Positions 37,101 through 47,718 of a stretch of DNA of 64,000 nucleotides are shown here, one piece after another. This DNA is from Promerops cafer. Taxonomy: Eukaryota; Chordata; Aves; Passeriformes; Nectariniidae. The DNA lies in contig VZSE01013263.1 of NCBI GenBank assembly GCA_013398275.1, positions 91,206 through 155,205 on the forward strand, written 5' to 3'. The notes below the pieces were generated by a model. It searched no databases and was not told the DNA's origin. It saw nothing but the letters and a program-made list of their open reading frames with translations. The position numbers were made by a program, and so were the translations under genes. Each line of letters opens with the position of its first letter. The stretch's first letter is position 1.

Positions 37101-40012
37101 TCTCTGATGCAGTGTGGTAATTCAAGTCGTGATACAACTTAAATTATCCCCTGCAGCTGCCTCTTCCTCACAAGTTCCTGCTAGGGGAATGTAACAGAGC
37201 TTTAGCCATAAAGTATTGAAGAAAGTCTCTTATTTATGAGTGCCATTGAACACCAACCTTCTTGCATTAAACATTTCTGGACGTTTTATTACATGTGTGG
37301 TCTGACTTTTTTTAGTGTTGCTTACAGGGTCTGTCTGCTGGAGGATGGAGAAGTTTTCACATCCTTGAAAGGATGGGAAGATGTAGCTCAGCAAGGGTGT
37401 GAATTTCGGCTCAGCCAGGGCTGGGTGCAGTTCCTCTGAGCGGTTGATCCAAAGCCTGTGGCCATTTCAGTGTTTGCAGGAGCCCAGTCACAGCAGGACG
37501 GGGCAGCCGGGGCCCGGAGCTCTGTCACTCACGCCCAGCTGGTTGGGCAGGCTGGCAGAGGAGCTGGAGCAGCTTCTAAAAATAGTCCTCGGGTTGGAGC
37601 CCTTCATTAGGGACGAAACTCTCATACCTGGTACAAGTCCCAACTCGAATGCTGTGCCCAGCACTGCAAGCACAGTGTGAGCAAGGCAAGCAGCAGCATA
37701 AAAGGTTTGTCTGCAGAGTGGCTGCTTCTCTCCACTCAGAATTAAACTGATTTGCATTCTCGTCTCCTTCCAGCTCTGGCTGCAGAAGCAGGCTGTGTGT
37801 GAGGGGGGAAAGGGTGCAGTGTGTGCCTGGGAGCCGCAGTGGATGGACCCCAGTGTCCCCAAACCTGAACGCTGTGTGGTGCAGGGACAGCTGAGCAAGC
37901 CACAAACCCCACAGCATTCCCTCCGTTCCCTGGCAGGGAGCTGCAAGGCCAGCAAGGATTGATGTGGGATTGCTGCTGTCTCTGCCACGCTGCCGTGACC
38001 CCACTGCAGCCTTGCCAGCACTGGGGCAACACCTCTGAGCCAAGCTGCACCCCAGGAGTGACTCCCGAACTGCTGCTCTTCTGTGCTTCTCTTAGCAGAG
38101 TGAAAAACCCCAAGTGCAAGTGCTAGGAGCCCCCAGAGCAGATACTCCTTAAGGCAGCGTGCAGAGCTGGGGCCGGGCTGCCTTGCCCTTGTCAGGGGCA
38201 GCTGCTGCCATCCTGTGGCCCCGCACACACCTGCCAGGCGCTGAGGCATCGAGGCTTGTTTGGTCTTCAGTTGCAGAAGAGTTAATGTGTCACCAATGAC
38301 CACCTCTCCCTACAGGCTTCAGCATCCACCATGACTCCTCTGCCACGGACTGTTGTGTTTTGCTCAGGTGTGGCAATTGAGGAACCTAATGTGGTTTCAT
38401 GTCTGACATTTGAACTTTTCTTTTTAGCTGTGCACGATGGAACCCCCAGTTCAGAGTTTTGGAAAGAAAAGCTTCCTGAAAAGCAGCAGGACCCAGAGCC
38501 TGCCTTGCACCAGTGCTGAAGAACTGTAGTACCCTGGCATTGAACAGGAATACGGTGAACATTTATTTAAGAACAGTTTTAATATCAGGGACTGAAATCA
38601 CAACTTCAACTGTGTGAACGATCTCAGCTGGCTCTTCAGTGCTACAGAAGTGGCCCAGTGAAACTTAAACCCAGTTACAAATGAAAACCATCTTCCAAGA
38701 CAACTTTTTCAGAACCAGCACAAGACCTGTTTCAGTACAGCATCACAGGCCCCCAGCGGGGGACTTTGTGGTTCAAGGGGTATTTCTGAGGAATTGTGTC
38801 AGCTTTTATCATCATTTACTGTTTCTTGTCATACACTGCTCTAGAACAGGAAGTTGCTGTGAACACCTGTATGACACAGGAATTTAAAAAGCAGCAAGTG
38901 AGGTTTACAAAGAGTGTGAGAGAAATACAGAGCCTGGGAAAGCTTAGTCTGCCTAAAAATTAATTGTGGGCTTTGCACAACTAAACCTATGTGTATGCAG
39001 AGATAAAAACTGGAAGCAGTGTACATTTAAGTGCTGCTATCATGCTAAAGAACCGGGGGTAACATTCATTTCCATGGTATTTTTGTTTCATCAGTCAGGA
39101 CTTGCTTAATTCTGTCTAGGAAACACTAGGCCAGACCAAGCCATACCTAGAGCAGCAGCAATGCATGCAGAGCAGTGACTTTCTCCAGGTAAACAGCTGA
39201 GTTAGAAATGTACGTGGTATTTGACAAAAACACCTCTAGGGGTTCTGTGGAGTGTGGTCTGGGGGGCAGGGGAATGTGCTGTCCCCTCAGTGCCAGCACA
39301 GGAATTCACTCGTCACAAGTGCGTGGATCTGGGCTATCACTAAGCAGAGTCTGGTACAGGAGCAAGCAAATGACAGCTGAAGTCCTTGGTCCAGTTTTTC
39401 CCCCACATAAACCTTCTGTTCCCAGGTCTCATCCTTGAGTAAGTTGCCTTCAGCACAGAGGAGATGAAGCTGTGGTGTCGCAGGGCACAGCACCTGCTCC
39501 CTCCTGGCTGCCAGCCCCTGCCAGTGCCCTGAGCTGGCCTTGGGCACCCCGGGATTCCAGCAGCACCCCAAGGTGTTTAACTGCAGGGCTCCAGCTGGGA
39601 TCCTCCTTCCCTTTACATCCTGACACCAAACACTGGTATTGTACACCAGTGCACAACCAGAGCTCACCAGAGGCTCCACACTGGCACTGAGGCTGGATCC
39701 TCTGCACCACGTGCTGCATTAAGGACAACACCAGAACCCTTCTAGCCCTTGAACCCCAACAGGTCTTTTCATTCCACCTGATTTACAGAGCAAAGAACTT
39801 TGCTCAAGGGTGAGGCTCTCACATCTACCCAACAAGGGGCATGTTGCTAACCTCCCCCAAAAGCTTCTATTAATTCCATGGGTAGTCTGGAGAACTGAGG
39901 AAAGAATCAAGTCTTTTTGATTTTATTTCTTTTTTCATTACACCTAATTCCCTGTCTCTCCAAGTCTCCTCTGTGCCTGAAGTCAATTTTTTTCTGAGTA
40001 AAACCAAAGTCT
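34141..40012. other. Intergenic region between C6orf132 and WDR77; no confident gene
   Basis: The left part should contain the C6orf132 3' UTR, with candidate poly(A) signals ATTAAA near 34620 and AATAAA near 35760. 35.4-36.6 kb is AT-rich with an imperfect palindrome. 37.4-38.5 kb has two unexplained open frames, an 816-bp frame on the - strand at 37488-38303 and a splice-bounded frame on + at 38428-38519. TAF8, the next human gene beyond C6orf132, was not found. The switch from 6p21.1-type to 1p13.2-type gene content occurs here. Confidence 0.5.
36448..36484. repeat. AT-rich imperfect palindrome (14-bp stem, one bulge)
   Basis: CATATTCAACTACA (36448-36461) pairs with TGTAGTTGAA-A-TATG (36470-36484) around an 8-base loop, leaving one bulged A. 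It could form a hairpin or cruciform, or be a mobile-element terminal remnant. Confidence 0.75.
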
Positions 40013-40018
40013 TTTATT
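40013..40018 (-). terminator. WDR77: Candidate WDR77 polyadenylation signal
   Basis: TTTATT on + (AATAAA on -) about 196 bp beyond the WDR77 stop. A second TTTATT lies near 39922. Confidence 0.55.
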
Positions 40019-40213
40019 ACAGGAGAAGCCACTCCTGAGGAGAGGGTAAAGCTTGGTTTGTAACTAACTTATATCTAATTCAGAATTACTACAGGAACCT
40101 TCTTAGCCACAAGCTTCGAGGCAGACAACAGACTCCACTCCAGCTCACACACCTGCAACTTCAGCAGAATCAAAGTGATGCCAGCAAGGAACTTGGACCA
40201 CGAGTTTATAAAA

Positions 40214-43097
40214 CTATTCTTTTACACAGTTGATTCCAGAAGCTTCACCAGCTGGGAGGGGGACAGTGTGATGTAAAACCTGATGATCCCATCCAACTGT
40301 AGTGAGCAAGGCATCATCTGAAGGAGACCAGGACAAGCCTTTTACAAAGTCTCGATGAGAACGGTTTCTGAACCTGGAAAACACCAACACTCCATCAGCC
40401 ATCGTTGGAGAGTACGTGGGCTTGGGCAATCCTTCACTGCTGGTTTCTTAGGATGACACTCCTCTATTTAGGAACGTTTTCACATCCAGGGTGCCCAGAG
40501 CAGCTGTGGCTGCCCCAGCCCTGGAAGTGCCCAAGGCCAGGTTGGACGGGGCTTGGAGCACCCTGGGATGGTGGAAGGTTGAATGAATGATCTTTAAGGT
40601 CCCTTCCACCCCAAAACATCCTGTGTATTAACAATTAACTCGACAAGACAACAGCAGTGAGTACATTCTGTCTGTACTTACACCTCTGAGAGGTCTGAGT
40701 CAAGAACAGCAACTGAACAGTCTTCACTGATGGAAGCCAGTAAGGGTGAACTACAGAGAGATGAGAGCACAGTTAGAACAAGCAAACACAACAATTTTTA
40801 GGGATTAACTTGTGAACAGCAGGATTCTTAGTGATCCTGACCCAGGTACAGCAAATTAACTCACAGAAATCTTACAAAAAGGTTTTCATCAGCATTTGGC
40901 AGGGGGCCACTACACTGAGTGGGAATATTCTGTTAGAGTCTGAAAACAAGTGATCCTCCTTTAGTCAGAGGTGACTGGAGTGAGAAAAATCCCCACGGTG
41001 TGTGGGTCAGTAATTCTGGAACTGCAGAGTTCTTGTCATGGACATTCACATGTCAGAAGTGAGACATTGTTTGGTTTATTCTCTTATAATCTCCTTGATT
41101 AGACCAAAACGGGCACTCTTACAGGTTTTAGTCAAAAATAACTAAGGCTTTTAAGGGGATGCAGCCCCACATGCCAGCATCATTCAGTACCTGTGTGCAG
41201 AGAAAGCAAAGCCTGTGATGCCTCGGGTGTGCACGGCAGCGCTGAGGGCAGAGTCAGGATTCTTTGTGTCCACCAGTGCAACTGTTCCACTTTCATCACC
41301 TGGGAGAGAGGGGCATTGGAGTTACCTACAAAAACTGTCCTGTGAAAACAGCGACCTTGATTTGCCTGCTGAGAGTCCAGATCCTTACCCAAGACAAAGA
41401 TGTCACTTTTCTGTGGATGCCACATGACTGAGGTAGGGAGGTAATTACAGGCACTGCAAACTGCGAGGGAAGAAACTGGGCTGAGTGTGGAAGGAGGCAG
41501 CACAAAGACATTCCTCATCTATCTCATTTAGCACTGCTACTGCATCAAGACAAGTGTTTTAAGCTTACTGTACTTCTGTGACAGTGTTAGACCTTAGGTT
41601 TTAACAGGCACATCACTAGGTTTGGAGTTAGAAGTCAGGCATAAAATAATTTATTTCTTCCAACACAAACTCATGCAGAAGCAGTGACTGCACACAGAGA
41701 CATACCAATTCGGGTAGCTGGTTTGGGGCATCTGGTGTCCCACAGTAAAGTTCTGTTGTCCTATAAATCCAAAAGGAATGAGAAGAATTTTACAATTTCT
41801 TTGTGGCATAAATTCAGGTTCACTGCTGACTCACAAGCAAAATAACCCTGCCTTTTCCTCTGGGTTAAAATGATGCTGTCATTAAGTGCAGCCTTCAGTC
41901 ATCCCCAGGACAGAACTAGGAGATCCCAAAATTTGATACCAACCTGTAGGAATGGGCTTGATAAACTGATTATAATGTATCAGACTAGAACACTGCAATA
42001 ACAGAGGCAGGCAGGTTGCAACATGAGAGATGGTTTCTAAGTGCATTAAACTGTAAATACCTAAAGTTAAATCTCGTTTTAATGGGGTAGATTTAGACAA
42101 TGGAGGGAGCTTTACCTCAGCACAGGACAGGAACACAGTGTCCTTACCAGGACAGGAAGCCACACAAGTCACTGCATCGGAGTGAGCTACCAAAAGCACA
42201 AAAGGATAAAGAGCCTCAAAGATTGTATCCAACTTTCCCCACATTCCCAAGGACTTTAACAGCAGTTTAACAGCTATGCCCAGACACAGATAACTTCTGC
42301 TCAGCAGCAGCCAACTGCTTCCTACCAAAGTGATGAGCTGCCCAATCCAACCATGGCCACAAGTCCTTGTGACAGCCCTGAGCTTGAGGGAGCCAGACAA
42401 GGGGTCAGGGGGAAAGGGTCCCAGTGGAATGAAAAGGGGATTATAAAAAGGAGGGGGGGGGGTTGGCACCCACCTCTGTAGGAGTGCAGCACCGTTTGCT
42501 CCGGGATGTCCCAGACCTTCACGCTGTGGACAAGGGTGAGCAGTGAGCGCCCAGCACAGCCCGGGCACACGGCTGCCAGGCTGGGGACACTCACCAGAAA
42601 TCCCTGCCCCCGCTGACAGCCTGGCTGCTGCCAGCCAGGACAGACACCGACGTCACGATGTCATCGTGCTCGTATTTACAGAACTTGTTCACGATGAGGC
42701 TCTCGTCCTCCTCCAGCTCCCACAGCTCCACTGCACCTGGCGGATGCAGGGGAACACCCACCTTTGAGAACCGCCCTTTGCGGAGGGGGCCACGCACCTC
42801 CGAGGAGGGACTGGGGGGACACCCAGATCAGCAGAGGGGACGCCACCCACCCCGGCGGGAGAGCGGACAGACGCACCCCAGCGAAGGACGGGGGACATCT
42901 CCATCGCTTACCGGAGTCGGAGGCCACCAGGATGCCCCTGTCGGCCAGCCAGCACAGGTCGGCGACCCCCGCCTCGGTCTGCACGCCGGCGGTGCAGAAG
43001 CCCTCGCTGGGGGCGCGCCGCGGCTCCGCGAACACCCACAGCGAGCCGGTCCAGCAGCGCCCGTTCAGCCCGGAGGCGGCCAGCAGCAGGGCCCCGT
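40214..43097 (-). CDS. WDR77: WD repeat protein 77 (MEP50); first exon missing
   Basis: Nine coding exons in transcript order: 43097-42912, 42736-42595, 42523-42474, 42186-42116, 41760-41706, 41460-41389, 41299-41191, 40750-40682 and 40373-40214. They give 303 residues. Human WDR77 has 342, so exon 1 (about 39 residues) is lost at the nearby gap. WDR77 is the WD40 partner of PRMT5 in the methylosome, which makes symmetric dimethylarginine on Sm proteins and histones. Diagnostic stretches are EGFCTAGVQTEAGVADL, FCKYEHDDIV, DNRTLLWDTRCPKPA, LLTTVGWDHQVLHH and HRDFVKGLSWSP. Successive Trp-Asp endings (VKVWD, LLWD) mark the blades. The exon 40750-40682 donor is best placed at the GTAAGT following 'GAGGT', which restores the VFRNRSHRDF frame. 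ATP5PB is divergent on the other side of the gap. Confidence 0.95.
40486..40622 (+). mobile_element. CR1 LINE 3'-end fragment
   Basis: 'GGGTGCCCAGAGCAGCTGTG', 'GCCCAAGGCCAGGTTGGACG', 'ATCTTTAAGGTCCCTTCCAC' in CR1 sense order, inside the last WDR77 intron. Confidence 0.9.
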
Positions 43098-43100
43098 CTG

Positions 43101-43253
43101 CGGGAGAGACACGAGGGGAGGCGCGGGGAGGCGCGCGGGGAGCCCCCGGGGAGCGCCCGAGGGTCCCGCGCCCCGCCGGGCCCCCNNNNNGGCGGGCGGG
43201 GGGTGCTGGCCGAGCTCGGCCCTGACGCGCTCTCTGCTCTCTTGTCCCCTCAG
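43101..43253. promoter_or_regulatory. Site of the missing WDR77/ATP5PB bidirectional promoter; 5-N gap at 43186-43190
   Basis: Left of the Ns the sequence reads as a WDR77 intron ending in the acceptor of its second exon. Right of the Ns it reads as an ATP5PB intron ending in TTGTCCCCTCAG. Neither first exon is present, although both genes start here head to head in other vertebrates. The five Ns therefore probably stand for an unsequenced GC-rich segment of unknown true length. Confidence 0.7.
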
Positions 43254-45835
43254 CCCCCGCCGCGCTGAGGGCGCTGCCGCCGCCCGTCGCCGTGGGGTGA
43301 GTACCGGGGGAGCCCCTCGGATACCGGCCGGGATTTGTGCTTAAACAGCGTTATTCGGGGGTTTTGTCTCCTATTTTCCTCACTCACGTTGTGGGAGTAT
43401 AAAACGGGGACGGTGGCAAGGAACTTCTGGAGGTTATCTAGTCCCACCCACTTCCTGAAAGGAGGTGTGTCCAGTAAATGCCACCACCTTCGAATCACGG
43501 AATAGTTTGGGTCGGAAAGGGCCTTAAAGCTCATCCAGTTCCACCGCCTGCCGTGGACAGGGACACCTTCCACTAGAGGAGGTCCAGCCTGGCCTCGGAC
43601 ACTGCCAGGGATGGGGCACGCTGTGCCCGGGCCTCACCAGTTACCTACTTATTTAATTGGAAATGTACTTGAGCCTCATCTAAGGTTTGGAAGACTATTT
43701 CTGTTTATTTTTTTAATAAGAATTATAATTGAAATGTTCTCCTTTTTCACAGGGTGTTGCACACCACAAGACCACTGCACACGACTCAGCAGAGTTTGGC
43801 TCCTGTGCCACCTCTGCCTGAGAAGGGAGGAGAAGTTCGTCATGGTTTGATCCCTGAGGAGTTTTTCCAGTTTCTCTACCCTAAAACAGGAGTGACAGGT
43901 TAATACAGACTTTTACCATTTGTAGCTATGCTTACATGGTTCTGTTCACGAGTTCTGGCTGCTGAAAAGGCAAATTATTACTGAAAATGAGTATTTTGCA
44001 TGTGCAGGTTGTGAAGAACAAGCCAGTGCAGGACTCCTGGCTCTAAAGTTAGACACCTAATGGTTGAAAGAATTCCCTGAACTTGTCTTTATAGAAAGAT
44101 TTAATTGCCTGTTGGTCCTTAAAACATTTAAACAGGGAATTCTGCCTGTTTCTGAATGAGCAGAAGCAGCAGGTCCTGTGTCAGTTGCAAGCTGCTTCCA
44201 CTTGTAGTGAGATTCCTTGTGGCACCTTTCCCAAGTGGAACTGTGGCTCTGCTTTTTGTCCTGGTAGAACAGAACACTTCTTCCTGACCTTGTGAGCCTT
44301 TAAAGTAGCTCCCTCTTAGGTACTTGAGTTTATTGAGCCTCGTTATGCTTTATACAAGTAATGCTGCTTTATTTCTCCTGTAGGGCCCTACATGTTGGGC
44401 ACTGGCCTGCTGCTCTACCTGCTTTCCAAGGAGATCTACGTCGTTAACCACGAGACAGCAGCAGCTGCCTGCATCCTGACAGTCATCATTTATGCCATCA
44501 AGAAGTTCGGGGCTGATGTCGGAGCTTTTGCTGACAAACTTAACGAGGTAATGAAGAAACTGCAATTTGACTTTGCAGTCGTTAGTAAGGAATGGTTTTG
44601 TTAAAGTACAAATGGCTTCAAACCACCAGAGGGCAGGGTTAGATGGGATGTTGGGAAGGAATTGTTCCCTGGGAGGGTGCAGAGGCCCTGGCACAGGGTG
44701 CCCAGAGCAGCTGTGGCTGCCCCTGGATCCCTGGCAGTGCCCAAGGCCAGGCTGGACAAGGGCTTGGGGCAGCCTGGGACAGTGGAAGGGGTCCCTGCCC
44801 GTGGCTGGGGTGGGATTGGATGGGATATAAGTTCCCTTCCAACCCAAACCAGTCTGGGATTCCACGACTGATTGTGAGCCCTCACTGTTCTCTGTTGCCA
44901 TAACCTCAGCCCTGGCACAGGGCAGCTCACACAGACATTTCTCAGAGCTTAATGCAGCATTTCAGCATTAATTGCAGATCGCTTGTTTTCCTTGCATCTG
45001 ACTCTGAAGCGTGGGGTTCTTTCCTTCTTGCAGGAGAAGGTGGCCGCAGCTTTAGCCATGAAGAACGAGGCCATCCAGACGCTGCAGACGGCCATCAAGG
45101 AGGAGGAGAAGGAGCAGTGGAGGGCGGAAGGGCACAGTTACCTCTTCAACGCCAAGCGGGTGAGCGGGGCAGCGCCGCCGCTGCTGCCCAGTGCCCGGGC
45201 AGCCTGCCCTGCTGGGCTCCTGCCACAGCACGCGGTCTGCTGCCGGGCTTGAGCCTCCTGTCTGCTGCTCTGTGTGCAGAACAACATCGCCATGCTGCTG
45301 GAGACCAACTACCGGGAGCGCTTGCTGACGGTGTACAACGAGGTGAAGAAGAGGCTGGACTACCAGGTGGCCATGCAGAACCTGAAGCGGCAGAAAGAGC
45401 AGGACCACATGATCCAGTGGGTGGAGAAGAACGTTGTTCAGAGCATCACACCTCAGCAGGTACTTGCTGGGTTTTACCTGCTTTACGTTTTAGCCTGCAC
45501 AAAGATTTGCTGTTCAGGGATCCTGGCTCACGAGGTGATGGGTAACCTTGGCCAGGGGTTGGACTGGATGAGCTTTGAGGTCCCTTCCAACCCAAACCTT
45601 GTGGGATTCCATGAATCTGTGCTTTGTTGGGTGTGAATCTCTGACTTCATGAGCTATAATTAATCAGTAACTTATAGGTCTAAAAAGGTTTCTGTAAAAT
45701 GCACTTAAATGTCTGTTTTGCTTGTTGAAATGTCTCCTGAAGGCTGTTTCCTGTCTCTTGCAGCAGAAGGAAAGCATTGCCAAGTGCATCCTGGACCTGA
45801 AGGCGCTGTCCAAGAGCGCCCACGCAGCTGTGTGA
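43254..45835 (+). CDS. ATP5PB: Mitochondrial ATP synthase peripheral stalk subunit b; first exon missing
   Basis: Exons are 43254-43296, 43753-43898, 44384-44547, 45034-45159, 45280-45459 and 45764-45835, giving 242 residues. The human precursor has 256, so exon 1 (start of the mitochondrial presequence) is lost at the 5-N gap. Subunit b anchors F1 to Fo through the peripheral stalk in the inner mitochondrial membrane. Seen in order: a presequence end (VLHTTRPLHTTQQ), the conserved block GLIPEEFFQFLYPKTGVTGP, two hydrophobic segments (GTGLLLYLLSKEIYV and ACILTVIIYAIKKFG), then a long charged helix with NNIAMLLETNYRERL and EQDHMIQWVEKNVVQSI. The last exon begins with CAGCAG, a tandem acceptor; the upstream choice gives the human-like length. 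Confidence 0.95.
43493..43618 (-). mobile_element. CR1 LINE 3'-end fragment
   Basis: 'ATCACGGAATAGTTTGGGTC', 'AAGGGCCTTAAAGCTCATCC', 'GACAGGGACACCTTCCACTA', in reverse-complement CR1 order, in an ATP5PB intron. Confidence 0.9.
44615..44876 (+). mobile_element. CR1 LINE 3'-end fragment, the longest in the window
   Basis: About 260 bp: 'CAGGGTTAGATGGGATGTTG', 'GGTGCCCAGAGCAGCTGTGG', 'CAAGGCCAGGCTGGACAAGG', then 'TTCCCTTCCAACCCAAACCA' and a GGGATTCCACGA tail. It is in CR1 sense order within an ATP5PB intron. Confidence 0.93.
45538..45620 (+). mobile_element. CR1 LINE 3' remnant
   Basis: 'GGGTTGGACTGGATGAGCTT' then 'TGAGGTCCCTTCCAACCCAA' and 'GGGATTCCATGAATCTGTG'. It lies in the last ATP5PB intron. 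Confidence 0.88.
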
Positions 45836-45899
45836 GCAGTCTGAGCCCGCTGACATGTCCCAATGCCTCCTGTTGGAAACTGTATGACTCTAAAATATC

Positions 45900-45905
45900 A
45901 TTAAA
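45900..45905 (+). terminator. ATP5PB: ATP5PB polyadenylation signal (ATTAAA)
   Basis: ATTAAA 65 bp after the stop codon, giving a very short 3' UTR, as usual for this gene. Confidence 0.65.
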
Positions 45906-47640
45906 CAGACGAAAAAACCCCTCTGCTGTCTTTCACTAGCAACAGTCCCTGCCTGTTTGTGTTTGAAGTCACTGGATGGTTACACCAACCACTACAGCTG
46001 GTTTGTGGTGGGGGATGAGTTGAAACCGTGTGTGAGATCCTGTTGGATTCCCTGTTTGGTCACAAACACTTCCAAAGATAGAGAACTTCACAGAGACAAA
46101 TTCTGGTGCTGAAACTGATCCCTGTGTTAGAATTCTGAGTGATAGCTACCCCAGATACCTGCTGTCCTTGTACACACGTTCTAAAATCGGGATGATTTGT
46201 GCTCCCATTCACCTGGCCCTGTGCTTGGAGGGGCTCTGGGTGAATGTTCTTCTTCTCTAAAGGAGCTGGCAAGGCCCTTTCACCATAAAGCCTCGTGTAG
46301 TGTTGAAAGGGTTTGGGTTCTGGGAAAAGAGTAATCAGGCAGGAAATGTGTCAAAAGCTCTTGAAAAACTTGCCCTCAGCTGACTGTATTAGTACTCAGT
46401 CTAAAATAGGGAAATGTGTACGTTTATTCCAGAGGAGTTTTTCTGGACTTTCAGAAGTCTCTTTGCCTTCTTTTTATAGGAGGCTTTTCCATGAAGGAAT
46501 TGGTTAAATCTCAAAAACCCCAGCAAAGCACACACGCTAATAAACTCCTCCTGTGTGTGCTGAGATGTGATTTATGTAAGTCTGTAAACCAAGTGGGCAG
46601 ACTGGGGGGTGCCTGCAGTCCCATTTCTCAGTGGGGTTAAGAAACACACTTCTCTCACACTTCCAGTGCATCCGTTCACCAAAATGCTGTTCTTTACAGG
46701 CAAGAACCTTACTTCAAGCCAACCTAAGCTGAAGCTGCCTTACTGTTTTTAGGTTACCAGTTCCAGAGAATGCAGGTGTCTTTCATGGTTTCCTGTTTTT
46801 TGTCAATTTAAATAAAAAAGTGAAGTTGCTTAACTTCCACAATTGTGTAAGCCCACATCTGATTGACATTTGAGCTTTTAACTGGTGTGACAGATTCTTC
46901 TCACAAAGCAAGTGGTTAAACTGGTGTGCTGGCACTTGAGGAGTTTTCCAGCAGCACTTCCATGCTGGGAGGTAAGATGGGGCTGTACCATTTCTTGTTT
47001 CTTTTGTTATTGCAAACACAGCACCCTGTGAGGTTTGGTGTGGGAAACTGGCAGGTTTCATGGTTTGACTCCTCTGGAATGTGGCAACAATGAGATGCAG
47101 TAGGAAAAGCAGCAGCAGCAGGGAACAGGGTGTTTATTTTCATGATGTTGTAATATTTTCACATTATTCACAATCCGCAGTCTGCAAAACGTGGTGAGAA
47201 ATGCCAGTGTAGGGATTTTGTAGTAGAATATCTTTAAGAATCCCTATCTCTTAAGATTGCACTCCCAAATTTGAGAAGAAAGTTACTGTTCCTGTTTTGG
47301 TGGGAAAAGTCAATTTAACTTAAACAAAAACATCACAGGGGAAGAACTTTCCAAAGCTGCTTCTGATTATGAAAATGTTCATAGGGTTTTAGCTGCTGCA
47401 AAAAGAATCCTGTAGGTGCTTTTTAGTTATTAAATATCCTCCATTTTCTGGGTGGAGAAGGCGCCGGGCCGTCAGGGAGCAGTGAACTCGTGCGCTCATC
47501 AGCAAGACACTGGGAAGGGGTTGATGCTGAGGAACTGCCAGGTTTGAGAGGCTTTGTGCCACTTTTATAAGATTTCCAAGGAATGGATAAAAACTAAATC
47601 AAGTCTTTTGAGTTAGAAGAGGATGACAAGTTTGTTTTGC
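45906..47640. other. Intergenic, ATP5PB to C1orf162; nothing recognised
   Basis: Moderately AT-rich unique sequence. Short open frames show no family resemblance. A 5' non-coding exon of C1orf162 may lie here, because its ATG exon is preceded by a plausible splice acceptor. Confidence 0.45.
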
Positions 47641-47653
47641 CTATGTGTGTGTG

Positions 47654-47714
47654 TATATAAATATAACTCTTTTCCCTTTCTTTCAGTTTCACTTCCTGTC
47701 CGTTAATGCTCTGA
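47654..47714 (+). promoter_or_regulatory. C1orf162: Start region of C1orf162: TATA-like element, ETS/IRF composite motif, 2-codon uORF
   Basis: TATATAAATATAA lies at 47654-47666. TTTCACTTCC at 47687-47696 is, on the - strand, GGAAGTGAAA, which fits the GGAANNGAAA PU.1-IRF composite element. ATGCTCTGA at 47706-47714 is a minimal Met-Leu-stop uORF ending four bases before the main ATG. The same stretch (TTTCCCTTTCTTTCAG) could instead be a splice acceptor for a second exon. Confidence 0.4.
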
Positions 47715-47718
47715 GAGA

